A stretch of 64,000 nt of DNA from contig JAAMXY010000040.1 in NCBI GenBank assembly GCA_019677205.1, positions 310,001 through 374,000 of the forward strand, in the 5' to 3' direction. This DNA is from Pinguiococcus pyrenoidosus. Taxonomy: Eukaryota; Sar; Pinguiophyceae; Pinguiochrysidales; Pinguiochrysidaceae. The notes under the pieces were generated by a model. The model did not search any database, was not told where the DNA came from, and worked only from the letters and a program-made list of their open reading frames with translations. This document shows, in pieces, positions 33,669 to 43,736 of this stretch. Within the stretch, counting starts at the first letter, position 1. Each line of letters opens with the position of its first letter. A program made the position numbers and the translations under genes.

Positions 33669-34338
33669 ATGTCTCGCTTCACCAACCTCGTAGCGCTCGC
33701 ATGCCTGGTGGCCTCGTCCAGCGCCTTCACCATCGCGCGCAAGGGTCAGCTGAGCATGGCGATGGACCGCCGGTCTGCGATCCAGAAGGTACCGCACGAT
33801 CTTCGGATTTGCGCCCGGAGAGCCGCGACCAAGGCCTCCTCAAGTGCGGAAATGGCCCAGCGCGGATCATGCCCTAAAAACTTAATGTTTGGTGTCTTCA
33901 GGCCATCGCGGGTCTGTCCATTCCCGCCGCTGTTCTGAGCTCGGGCACCGCTGCCAACGCCGTGATTGACTACGCCAACCTTCCTTACCTGGGCGGTAGC
34001 GAGAAGGTGCGCGTGGCTTCAAGTTTGCCAGCTGGCAGCCAGTCGAAGCAATTGCACGCACGTGGCTGACGCGTTTCGCTTGGTCGTGACTTGCTCTGCA
34101 GATTGATGTGAACAACGCCAACGTGCGGGTGTACCAGAAGGTCAAGGGCATGTACCCCAATGTGGCTGGCAAGATCGCGTCCCACGGCCCGTACAAGAGC
34201 GTGGCGGACCTGTATAGCATCCCGGGCCTGACCGATGCCGAGAAGGCCGTGATCAAGGCCAACGAGGGCCGCTTCGTCGCCCTCGAGCCCGCCGTGGAGT
34301 ACCAGGTGGACCGCATCAACAACGGTCTGTACCGTTAA
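33669..34338 (+). CDS. psbU: Photosystem II extrinsic protein PsbU, nuclear-encoded
   Basis: PsbU is the 12-kDa lumenal protein that stabilises the oxygen-evolving manganese cluster. Three exons: 33669-33788, 33902-34006 and 34102-34338; phase 0 junctions, 153 aa. Targeting is tripartite. A signal peptide (MSRFTNLVALACLVASSSA) is followed by FTIARKG, with Phe at the cleavage site. Then comes a lumen signal with twin Arg (MDRRSAIQKAIAGLSIPAAV) ending in AANA, suggesting the thylakoid Tat route. The mature part matches PsbU: IDVNNANVRVYQKVKGMYPN, VAGKIASHGPYKSVADLYSI, PGLTDAEKAVIKANE and RINNGLYR. It is the strongest marker here of a red-type plastid. Confidence 0.97.
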
Positions 34339-34919
34339 GCAGCTGCCGTACTCTCGATGGAGTTCGGATGAGCTTTCCCTGGCTGCTCCCTTCCAGTAGC
34401 GGTCAGGACAGCGTGCAGTACGGTCGGCCATGACGAGCGGTAGTGGGCGCTGCTACAGAGAATTGCGAGCTTCTTGTTTTCTCTCCCCGTCCCGTCTTTG
34501 TCGCCTTTGCTCGAGGTCCTGTCTGTTTTCTTGGGGGCGAACCTAAGGTCACAAGCTGGATGCTTGTGACCTTGAGGGGAGGCGCACAGACGCCATCTGG
34601 ACTGGAGCAAGCACTGCAGCGCATGATCGGGGTGGCGTGAAGCGTGGAGCGAGCAGCGAGGAGCGAGCAGCGAAGAGCGAGGAGCGAGCAAAGGGTTGGC
34701 GGCATGATTTTGGCAAATGCATCCGCACCCGCACGCGCTCTCCATTGTCACATCCCCTCCCAAAGGCCAAGCTTTGGAGATTCTTGGGAGTGTCTTCCCC
34801 CCCCCCGAGCATAAAAAACGAAGGACACCGACGCGAACGGGGCAAAAGAAGCTCCTTGAATCCTTCCTCGACATCGCTAAGGAGAAAGCGGAAGAGAGAA
34901 AGGGACGCATCCTCGAGAT
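34339..34919. other. Tail-to-tail PsbU/uS10 gap
   Basis: A 580-bp gap between facing stop codons. A GAGCGAGCAGCGAGGAGCGA-type degenerate repeat runs at about 34646-34692. A run of ten Cs is at 34797-34806. No gene was recognised. Confidence 0.45.
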
Positions 34920-35405
34920 CTAGTCGTCAACATGCTGCACCACTTCCACCTCCACTCCGGGTTCAATAGAGATGGACGTAATCTGCCGCACTTTGTCCTT
35001 GGACGCATGCAAGTCAATGATGCGCTTGTGAATCCGCATCTCCCAGCGATCCCACGTGTTGGTACCCTCTCCGCATGGCGCCTGAGCATTCATTGAAGTT
35101 GAAAGAGCCCGCCAGCAGGCACGTTAGGCCCGGCCGCTTCAAACGCTCTTGGCCGCAAACCCCCCGATCCCGAGAAGCAGGGCACGACTGCGTACCTTGC
35201 GCGTGACAATCCGAAGCTTCTTGGTCGGGAGGCGCACGGGCCCCCGCACCTGCAGCTCCTTCTCCAGCGCTCCGCGCTTGAGATCCGCGCACACCTTCTC
35301 CAGCGCGCGCACATTGCGGGAAGTCAGCGTAATGCGGATGCGCTTGATGGCCCCGTCATCCTCCGGCACGGGCGCCGCGGCGCCGGGTTTCACAAAGTCA
35401 GCCAT
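34920..35405 (-). CDS. RPS20: 40S ribosomal protein uS10 (RPS20)
   Basis: Component of the small-subunit head. Two exons, 35405-35196 and 35081-34920, phase 0, 123 aa. The body is nearly identical to eukaryotic S20: [36 protein letters not shown], then [20 protein letters not shown] and [15 protein letters not shown]. The N-terminal extension [19 protein letters not shown] is typical of eukaryotic copies. Four CCAAT boxes within 350 bp upstream fit a strongly expressed promoter. Confidence 0.97.
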
Positions 35406-36152
35406 GGTCTCTGCGCAGCACGAATCCCGCAAGCCGAGGCGCTCTCGATGGGACTCAAGAGGCGGTAACCTGAGCTTACGCCGCAGTGTCTGCGAAAAAG
35501 CGGGATTTTCCGGGGAAAAGGCCTCATTTGGGACCCAGTAGGATATTTTGAAACATTTGAAGCCCGCGGCCAATGGCGAACCCTCGCGGGCAAGTGCGCC
35601 CGCATGCATGCCTCCGTGGAGTTGAATAAGGCGCGCGCGCCCATTGGCTGGTCCAAATTGAACCGCTGGACCTTGATTTTGCTGCGCCAATCCGCGCGCG
35701 CAGCGGGGTTTTGAAGGGCTCTACTTGCCCAATGCCCGCGCTCGAAACCCGCTGCGCGCAAGTGCTCCTATAAAATGCCCCAGGGTTGAGGCATATCTAT
35801 TGGTGGCGAAAGAAAGCGGAACACTTCAATGCTTTCGCCCTCGCGACGCTTTGGGAGACTCTTCGGCGCTGCGGTTACGCCTCGCTGGTCCGCAGGAAGC
35901 CCCGGGGCCCCAGTGCATGTGCTGTCTGCGCGAGAGGCGCTTCGTTGCGTGTGGCACAGCCGCCGAAAGCCCTGCGCCCCGCCGCCAGACGCAGCTCCGC
36001 GTTTCTTCCGAAGAACAGCGCCTGGGGACGCCGGTCCCGACGTGCGCCAGGACGTGGTAGGTGCTCGCAGGGGCGCGCGAGCTCGGTGGCTGCACGCTGG
36101 AAGGCCCCGCCAAGCTTGGGTGGCTAGGAGACTGACGTCGTTGCGCTGCCAG
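35406..36152. promoter_or_regulatory. Head-to-head region uS10/RRM with four CCAAT boxes
   Basis: CCAAT at 35570-35574, 35687-35691 and 35729-35733, and ATTGG at 35643-35647, are clustered on the uS10 side. The RRM-side half has open frames but no recognisable gene. It may carry a 5' UTR. Confidence 0.55.
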
Positions 36153-37584
36153 ATGGAGAACACAGACGTTTATGTGGGGAACCTCACCTGGGACACCACC
36201 GACGAGGAGCTCGTCGAGTTTCTAGCAGCCGCAGGAGAGGTAGGCCGCTCCTTGCAGCACGAGCGATGCAGAGGGGCCGCGACTGACGAGGGGTTGCTGC
36301 GGGATCTTTGGCTAAACCAGGTTGTCAGTGCGGCTGTTCAGCGGCATGCCGACTCGCAGAGGTCCAAGGGATGGGGGTACGTGCCTCGCAAGTGTCTCTC
36401 CGGCAGCGACCTCGCGGCATCGCTTCGCCGCCAAGGATCCTGCAGCCTTTGCGTACCAACGACCACAGTCGCGCAGCGAACCTCATCCCGCTGACGTTGT
36501 CGGAACGTCTGCACAGATTGGCGACCTACGCGACCTCGGAAAGCGCGGCGCTCGCGGTCTCCCAACTGGACCAACGGGAGCTCAAGGTGCGGCCCGATGC
36601 CAAGCTTGGCAATGGAAGGGATGACGGCGCTGGAGCGGATGGCGGGAAAAGTGGAAGCGGATCCGCCAGAGGCTTAGATACGAGTGCGAAGATTCGCCGG
36701 ACTTCGGAATGGGAGGCTCATGTTCGTCGCGGCTGCCTTGCAGGGCCGGCCGCTCCATGTCCGCTTCGATCGCTCCAAGATCGAGAACATTGGCGGCATC
36801 AATATTTTTGTGGGGAACATTCCCTGGGAAATCACGAGCGAGCAGCTGTTCGAGCTCTTCTACCCTTTTCAGCCCGTGGATGTCCACGTCAAGACAAACA
36901 TGGCCGGCAGGTCTGTGTGTCGCTTTGCTCTTCCGGTGGTTGGTGCCGGCCACCGGAGGAAACTCACGCATCCCTCCTCCGTGGTCTCCCTCTGCGCTCC
37001 AGGTCCCGGGGATTTGCCATCGCAAAGTTTCCGAACCAGGAGCTTGCTGATGCTGCCGTGGCGGCGATGAACGGGAAAGAGCTTCAGGGTCGGCAGCTTC
37101 AGGTGGGAGTCTTTGGGAGCTTGTCCTCCCTGCTTTCCCCTTTGCATGAAAGCGCAGATCGAGGCAGAGCGCTGACGACCTTGTCGCAGGTTCGGGAGGA
37201 CAAGGCCCCGCACGAGAGAGCAGTCGTTGCTCCTCGAGTCTATGTAGGAAAGCTTTCCACCGCGGTCGCTGAGGATGACTTGATCAGCCTTTTTGCGGAC
37301 GTCGGCACGGTGACGGATGTGCGAATGGCAAGGTAAGCTGCTTGTGGCTCAAGGCTGTGCGTGAGGGGAAACGACCCGGCCTCAGACAGCGGCGATTTGC
37401 TCTGATCCCATGTGGTTTCGTCTGTGGCATTGCTCCCCGCAGATACAGCTCTGGCCAGTCCAAGGGTTGGGCCATCGTGACCCTTTCGGCCCCCGAGGAA
37501 GCGCAGCTGGCGATCGAGATGCTGAATGGTAGAGAGATGGACGGCCAGCCCATTGTAGTCCGTGGCGATAGGAAAAGGGTCTGA
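36153..37584 (+). CDS. RNA-binding protein with three RRMs
   Basis: Seven exons: 36153-36239, 36321-36376, 36517-36586, 36744-36910, 37003-37102, 37190-37332 and 37443-37584; every phase closes, 254 aa. RRM1 spans exons 1-3 (RNP2 DVYVGNLTW; the usual RNP1 Gly/Phe core is degenerate, SKGWGLATYA). RRM2 is in exons 4-5 (INIFVGNIPWEITSEQLFEL and RSRGFAIAKF). RRM3 is in exons 6-7 (PRVYVGKLSTAVAEDDLI and SKGWAIVTLS). The protein is almost entirely RRMs with short linkers, as in splicing or nucleolin-like regulators. The exact target cannot be inferred. The seven tiny exons make this the most intron-dense gene here. Confidence 0.88.
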
Positions 37585-38285
37585 TCCTGAACGAAGGCAT
37601 AAAACCGGTGATTGAGTGATAGACCGACCGTGTGAAGGCCCCGAAGGCAGCCTTTTACTGCTTTGACGAAGCGCCCAACAAGCGATGAACCGTCTGCTGT
37701 TAGATGAGGTGACGCTCTCGTGTTCCACAGTGACCTGGTTGCCGCACGGCGTCTGAAGAAGATCTGTGCCTGTGGAAGTGTTTCGTTTTCACTTGCGGAC
37801 GAGCCTCGAGTTTCGAGTTTCGAGTTCCGAGCTTCGCGTTTCTCGAGCGCTCGACGGCCCTCAGGCCGACGATGCTGTCGAGCTCCAGCACTCCCGCATT
37901 ACCACTTGACCCGGTGTGAAGGGCAACATAGCAGCTGAGTCACAAAGCTAAACATGCTGAGGCAGCAAGTTGCTTGCCAAGGCTGTTTCTTCGGGAAGGG
38001 TTCGCTCCGCGTGGCTTCGAAGCAAAAAGAAGAAGGCCTCTCCGCAACCGAATCGCGCATCAATCATAAACGCACGCCTCGACTCTCCGCTACATTCCTG
38101 GTCCATAGTCATCAAGCGACGATCCATTCAAGCGACGATGCACTTCTAGCGATGCAGAAGTAAACCATGAAGTGCTCCTGATTGATCCTCTTCCGCTTGC
38201 TCGTTGTCTCCGCCACAAGAATTTTTCTGCTGCAACTGTCTCGGCGCTGGGAAAGGTCTACGGCAGGCAGGCCCCACCGCCGCGC
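37585..38285. other. Tail-to-tail gap RRM/small membrane protein
   Basis: A 700-bp gap. A GAGTTTC-type degenerate repeat runs at about 37806-37850. No gene was recognised. Confidence 0.45.
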
Positions 38286-38622
38286 TCAGGTCTGTCCACC
38301 GGTGTACTTGCTGATGCGATCTTGCACCTCCTACGAAGGGTCCGGCCACTCGGGTGAAACGTCGTCTCGAAAGTGCGCGCATCTCGTGCTCATCTCACCT
38401 TCTCCATGGCCTTCTCCACCTCTTCCGGCTTGTGCGCTCCAAAGTAATATGCGTAGTCTGTTGGTGTCCGGTCGCATTAGGCTGCAATTCAGAACGGCAG
38501 TCGAATTCCCGCGTCTCCCTTCCACCTTTTCCCGTGCTCTTGTCCTTGATGAACAGCGGCACTGCTGCCAAGGCCAGCATGGCGCTCGTGCCCAGAAACA
38601 CCTTGACCCCCTGGGAACTCAT
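38286..38622 (-). CDS. Small single-pass membrane protein, 66 aa
   Basis: Three short exons: 38622-38526, 38457-38399 and 38330-38286, phases closing. The protein starts MSSQGVKVFLGTSAMLALAA followed by VPLFIKDKSTGK: one N-terminal hydrophobic helix, then a charged helix (YYFGAHKPEEVEKAMEK) and VQDRISKYTGGQT. Size and layout resemble accessory subunits or assembly factors of mitochondrial inner-membrane complexes, but I cannot name a family. Support is clean splicing and GC-rich third positions; the strand fits the alternating pattern. It is too short and split to appear as a single open frame. Confidence 0.68.
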
Positions 38623-39707
38623 GGTATCAAGAGAGGGGGAGGGGCTCCGAAAGGGCGCGAGAGGCCTGGCAAAAGCTCGAAACAAAGCTCTCGAAGCCCC
38701 GCTGGCGCCAACACAGCTGGACAGCTGGCGGAAAGCCGAAGCTTGAGATTTGGAATTGATATCTTTGACATTTTTGGAAATGGGTAAACTGAAATATTCT
38801 GTAACGGTCATCTTAAATTGCTTGCGCAGGAGCGGTGTTGTTTCCCGCCTAGCCTTGGGGGTTTATCGCGCTTAGCTTATCGCATTTTGCGGCCTCCAGA
38901 AAGGGCAAATGCGGCTTAGTTTGGCCCAAATCCGAAGCGTTTGCGGCTTTGTGTGCGACGAGTCAAGCACCTATGGCTTGCAGTGGAAGATATGGCTGCA
39001 AAGCTCTTCTTTGGCATCTCTTCCGTCGTCGAAGGCTGATGAGGCCGGTCTGAAATGCCGACGCACGCCGGACTGATCGTAGAATCGCAAGCGTCTTCTT
39101 GGCGCATCAAGCAATGGCTTCTTCATCGAGGTACTCCTGGAGACGAGGTCGCAGCTTGTACTTCAACTTGAGGCTTCCCGAGGAAGGCAGCTGCCTTAGA
39201 AACCCGTTCGCAAACCTTCGCTGTCGCGCATCTTTCCCGCTCATCGGGCGTCTGCATCCTTCGCGATTCCCCCCGCGTGTTCCGGATGATCCGATCTGTC
39301 CACTCCAAGCCCATCTGCCGCTGAAGCACGGAGAAATAATGCGCAAAATGATGCATGTGTTCGGTGCTTGAAATTGACTGGTGGACGCAAGCTGAAGCGC
39401 TCAGCCGTTTCCGCTTTTAGTCACCCAATACCATGGCGCTGCATCGCATTTGAATGCTGTTTTCGCGTGGGATGCCTTGATTGAGCAGCTCCAGAAAGTT
39501 AGGGTACTGACCACCTCTCCGCTGAATTAAGGCCCCACAATCAAGGGCGAGTCGCCGTGGGGCCAATCGGCGCGCGTTGTCGCGATGCTCTCTCTTTGAT
39601 TTTGTTGTTCACTGCGACGTCGAAGAGGGGTTTTGTGCCGGAGGAGACCGAAGTTTGCGCCGCAGCTTTGGACGAAACCCCATGTTCTGAGCCACGCGGT
39701 CCGCAGC
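38623..39707. promoter_or_regulatory. Head-to-head region, small membrane protein/kinase
   Basis: A 1.1 kb gap with an AT-rich patch at about 38745-38820 next to the small gene and a CCAAT box in GGCCAATCGGCGCGCG near 39560. No gene was recognised. Confidence 0.45.
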
Positions 39708-42700
39708 ATGGGCGCCGGTTCGTCGCTCGCGGCCAGAGAGCCCAGGGCATGGCTGCACAGCCGCCAAGACGCCGCGGTGCGGCCCGAACAGGCGCCCAAC
39801 ATCATGGTCGAGGGCCGCTCTTTGGCGCGCGCGCCGGATCGAGTGGTGGAGGCGGCGCGCGGCCTGCGCGACTCGGAAGACTTCCTCAAGGCGGCGCATA
39901 GCCAGCAGCAGCTGCTGCGCGAGTCGCTCAAGATGGACGACGCCTTGGACGACGAGTACGACGCCAAGAGAGGCGCCAAGCGCTGGACGCGCCAGCAGCC
40001 CGCGCCGCAGAGAGGCAGCTGGACGGCCAACAGCTTAAGCTCCATCGCCACGGATGTGGCCATGCGTAAGATGAAGAACACGCGCTACCTGGGCCTGGGC
40101 CACTTCTCCAACCGCAGCTTCGAAGGCGTCGTGAGCGAAGCGCCCAGTCGGTTGGCCTCCGCCACCACCAGCAAACTGCAGTGGAACCCCAAGACGGACC
40201 GCTTCGAGTCCCTGACGCCGCTGTCCATGGAGACCAACCTCAACCGAGAGCCCTCGATGCGGAGAATCCTGCATGCGCGCCAGGGAGACCCCAAGTACGC
40301 CGCTGGAGAGCGGCAGGAGCAGGAGACCCTCGCCGCCAGGAAGGCCGCATTGGCCCGCAGCGCGCGCCACAGCGTGGAAGAGCCCGGCACCAACAGCCCA
40401 GACAACAGCGCCGACGACATCAGCGTGCTCACGGTCCACACCAACGCCACCGTGCTGCTGGAGCTGGACTACGGCGCCGCGAGAGACGCCGAAGCCGCTG
40501 AAGTCGCCGGCGACACGTCCCCTGGGCAGCCGCAAACAGCACTTCAGACCCAAGCACAAGCGCAGCTGCAATTGGCGGCGGATACGGATCAGTCCAGCAC
40601 GGACAAGAGCCAAGACTCGGGCGCCTTCGCCAGCCCCAAGGCCAAGGCGCTCCGCGAAGACCTGCAGCGATCCAGCTTCCAGGAAGACAACTCGGACCGC
40701 AAACCGCAGCTTCGGCGCAACAAGTCTGCACACCGCACCAGCTCCTTCCGCAACCCGGCCAACGCGCTGAGGGTGGAGGCCATCGAGAACGCGTCGCTCC
40801 GCCTGGACCGCGTCCTCGGCTCGCAGAGCTTGGAAAGCGGCATCACCGCGTCGCAGCAGAGCGACGGCGCCAACGGCGCCCCGCTGGCGTCGCTGGCGTC
40901 CTTGCCGAGGGGAAACAGTCTGAGTAGCATTAAGGTCCCACACTACGTGGACGCACGGGCGAGTGTGGGGTCCCGGAGGCCCAAGCAAAGCCTCACGTCC
41001 CTGGTGAACGGGGACCTCGAGCTGCGGGCACGAGAGCAAAAGGACGCGCCTGCCGTCGGAGACCGGCCGGAGACTTTGAAGAACGATGCAAGTGCCTCGA
41101 CAGAGAAAGCGGCGCAGGAGCCCTGGATGCCCACTGCGCAGACAGCAAAGGATGGCAAGCTGCCGCCACTCCTCGGACACAGCCGCAAGCAGAGCGGCTC
41201 CCTGGGAGACAAGCCCGGCTTCCTGACCTACGTGAGAAAGCTCCGGCCCAGTGACTCCAAGGCCTCGACGCGGCCCGATGACCAGGTCTTCACCGGCGGC
41301 GCCGAAGACGACACCGACAGCAAAGCGCAGCAGCGGCGAAAAGGACCCAGGACTCCGAAGGCGAAGCGGAAGCCCAGGCCGCCAAGCTTCAGCAGCCCGC
41401 GCAGCAATCGCATGCGGCCGCAGGCCGCCAAGCGAGCGGAAGCGCAGCCGCCGCCAAGGGTCCATGTTGGCAACTCTCCTGACGACCTTCGCCCGAAGGA
41501 GAACATCGTGCCGGCCAGGCAGGGCTGTGGTGCCCAGACAGAGCCTCCAAGGTTCAATGTGCCGGGCAGGTTGGCCTCGCTGGCAGCTCAGGGGCACAAC
41601 CAGCTCCGGCAGGCCTCGGGCTTGCCGTTCATCAACCCGGCCTCCAGCACCAGCAGCGGCTTCGCCCCTCCCGTGGTGAAGATCCCGGCGCAGAATCTGC
41701 ACATCGGGATCCCCAGCAGCTCGAGCACGGACAGCGTGCGGCAGCGAGATGGCGTCTTGACCTTCAAGAAGATCCTGCACTCGGAGAAGGACCGAGAGGA
41801 TCACATCGACGAGTACGGCTGGTGGCGCTTCGGCGCGCGCCAAGGAAGCTACTGGAGCTACCACGAGCGGCTCGTGAACGTGAAGCGGCTGGGTTCCGGC
41901 GTCTCCAGCGTCGTGTACAAGAGCTACGATCTGCTCACGCAGCATCTCGTGGCCGTCAAGGTGATCCGCATCGGCGACCGCAAGAATCGCCAGCAGGTGC
42001 GCAAGGAGCTGGAGATCCTGTACAAAACGATCACGGAGATACACAAGCGCTCGCGGAGGAGGCCGTCGCTGAAGCCGCGCATCTCCAACGACCTGGCCTG
42101 GGACTGCGATGCCAGCAACATCGGCGACGAACTGTCCGTGTCCGTCTCGTTCAACAAGGAGGAGGAGTCGTCCTGCGGAAGCGTCGCGTCTCGCCAATGC
42201 GCTGTGAAGAAGTATTGGGACAACCCCGCGCGGCATCTTGTCTCGCTTCTCGATGTCTTTTGCTGTCCGGAGGACAACACCGTCTCCATCGTCATGGAGT
42301 ACGTCAACGGCGGTACGCTGCAAGACGTCGTGGAGCTCGGCGGAGTCTCCGACGAGCGCGTGCTCGCGAGCATCGCCTTCCAGGCGCTAGTTGGGCTTGG
42401 CGCCCTTCACGAGCTGCGGGTGATCCACCGCGACATCAAGCCCGCGAACCTCCTCATCTCCAGGGACGGCCTGGTCAAGATCAGCGACTTCGGCATCTCT
42501 GGAGTGGAAGAAGCGCAGGCGCAGACGCCGAAGAGGAGCAAGACGCGCAGCATGCCATCGCAGTATGCGGCAAAGTACAAGGCAAAGATTGCAGGACAGC
42601 CGAAGGAGAAGAAAAGGCCGCGCAGCTCGGGTGTCGCACAAGTCGAGCCGAATGCTCAGTTCAACGGCTTCGCAAAGGTTGGCACGACGTGGTACATGTC

Positions 42701-43718
42701 ACCAGGTGCGTCCCAGGCTTTGGAGAGGCTTGTCTCATGGGCAGCCAACGAACTGAACGACCGAACGAACGCACGCCTCATCTGAACACAATGCTGGATT
42801 GCTGAACCTTGATCCAACACCACAGAACGCCTTGCAGGAGAGGAGTACGGCTACAACTCGGATGTCTGGGCGCTTGGTCTCTCCCTCGTCACGATTGGTG
42901 AGACTTCCCCAACCTCGTCCCGCAGAGTGCTCGGTCGTTCGACCTAAGCCCACAAACAAAACTCTAAAACGTCTTGCGCAGCTCTAGGGGAAATGCCGCT
43001 GTCGCTCGACCTGAGCTACTGGAAGTTGAAGGAGCGCGTCCGCGATGGTAAGTCTGATGCAACCCACTTCTCCTCCTGGCTGTTGATGTCCCTTACTAAA
43101 AAAGTAAAAAACTCTCCGTGCTCTGTAGGCCCACCTCCCACACTGCCCGAAGACGACCTGCGCTGGAGTCCGGACTTCAAGGACTTCATCCGGCAGATGC
43201 TGGTGAAGAATGCCGTTGATAGACCGGCGGCCGAGGAGCTGCTCCTTCACCCGTTTCTGAGGGTGGCGCGCGAGCAGTATGAGAGAGAAGGTGGGCCCGG
43301 GGTACAGAACCCCTGTCCAGTCGTGCCGCGCGATCTGAAGGTGAAGCAAGCTGCCTTGGCCCATCTGGACGAGATCACGATGGCCATCCGGGAACACTGC
43401 TTCGAGGTCAAGAGCAAGCCGGGCGCTCCTGGGCCGCATCCCAAGCGCCGGAACTTCTCGGTCGACTCCGTGGACCTGTCCCACAGCAATCGCATTCACC
43501 AGCCGGGACAGCTGCTCGACTTTGCCCGCCAGCTCGGCCTCAGCAAGGAAGACGTCCAGAGCAAGCTCCAGGCGGATGGCATCCCAGGACTGGTGGCGCA
43601 GATACGCCCGCTCTGCGAGTCGGATTGGTGCTCCAACAGCACATGTAGCAGTGACAGCGTGTGCTCCCCTCGGCACCAGAGTCTGTCGTATGGGCGAGCT
43701 TCTGAGGGCCAATACTAG
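39708..43718 (+). CDS. MAP2K-like protein kinase with long disordered N-terminus
   Basis: Four exons: 39708-42705, 42826-42897, 42988-43047 and 43129-43718; phases close, 1239 aa. The start MGAGSS fits N-myristoylation. Residues 7-700 are low-complexity, Ser/Ala/Lys-rich, without a recognised domain. The kinase domain starts near 720: Gly loop LGSGVSSVVY, VAVKVI lysine, hinge MEYVNGG, HRDIKPANLLI catalytic loop, DFGISG, then GTTWYMSPERL, which resembles the activation segment end of STE7/MAP2K kinases. Two insertions interrupt it: about 60 residues after the alpha-C region (SVSFNKEEESSCGS) and a basic stretch between DFG and GTTWYMSP. A 150-residue tail follows. Its stop is 18 bp from that of separase. 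Confidence 0.85.
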
Positions 43719-43736
43719 AACGTTGAGATCCTATCA

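Noticed and set aside
40035-42323. 762-codon frame on the minus strand
   Set aside because: Antisense to the kinase gene, which has clear catalytic motifs.
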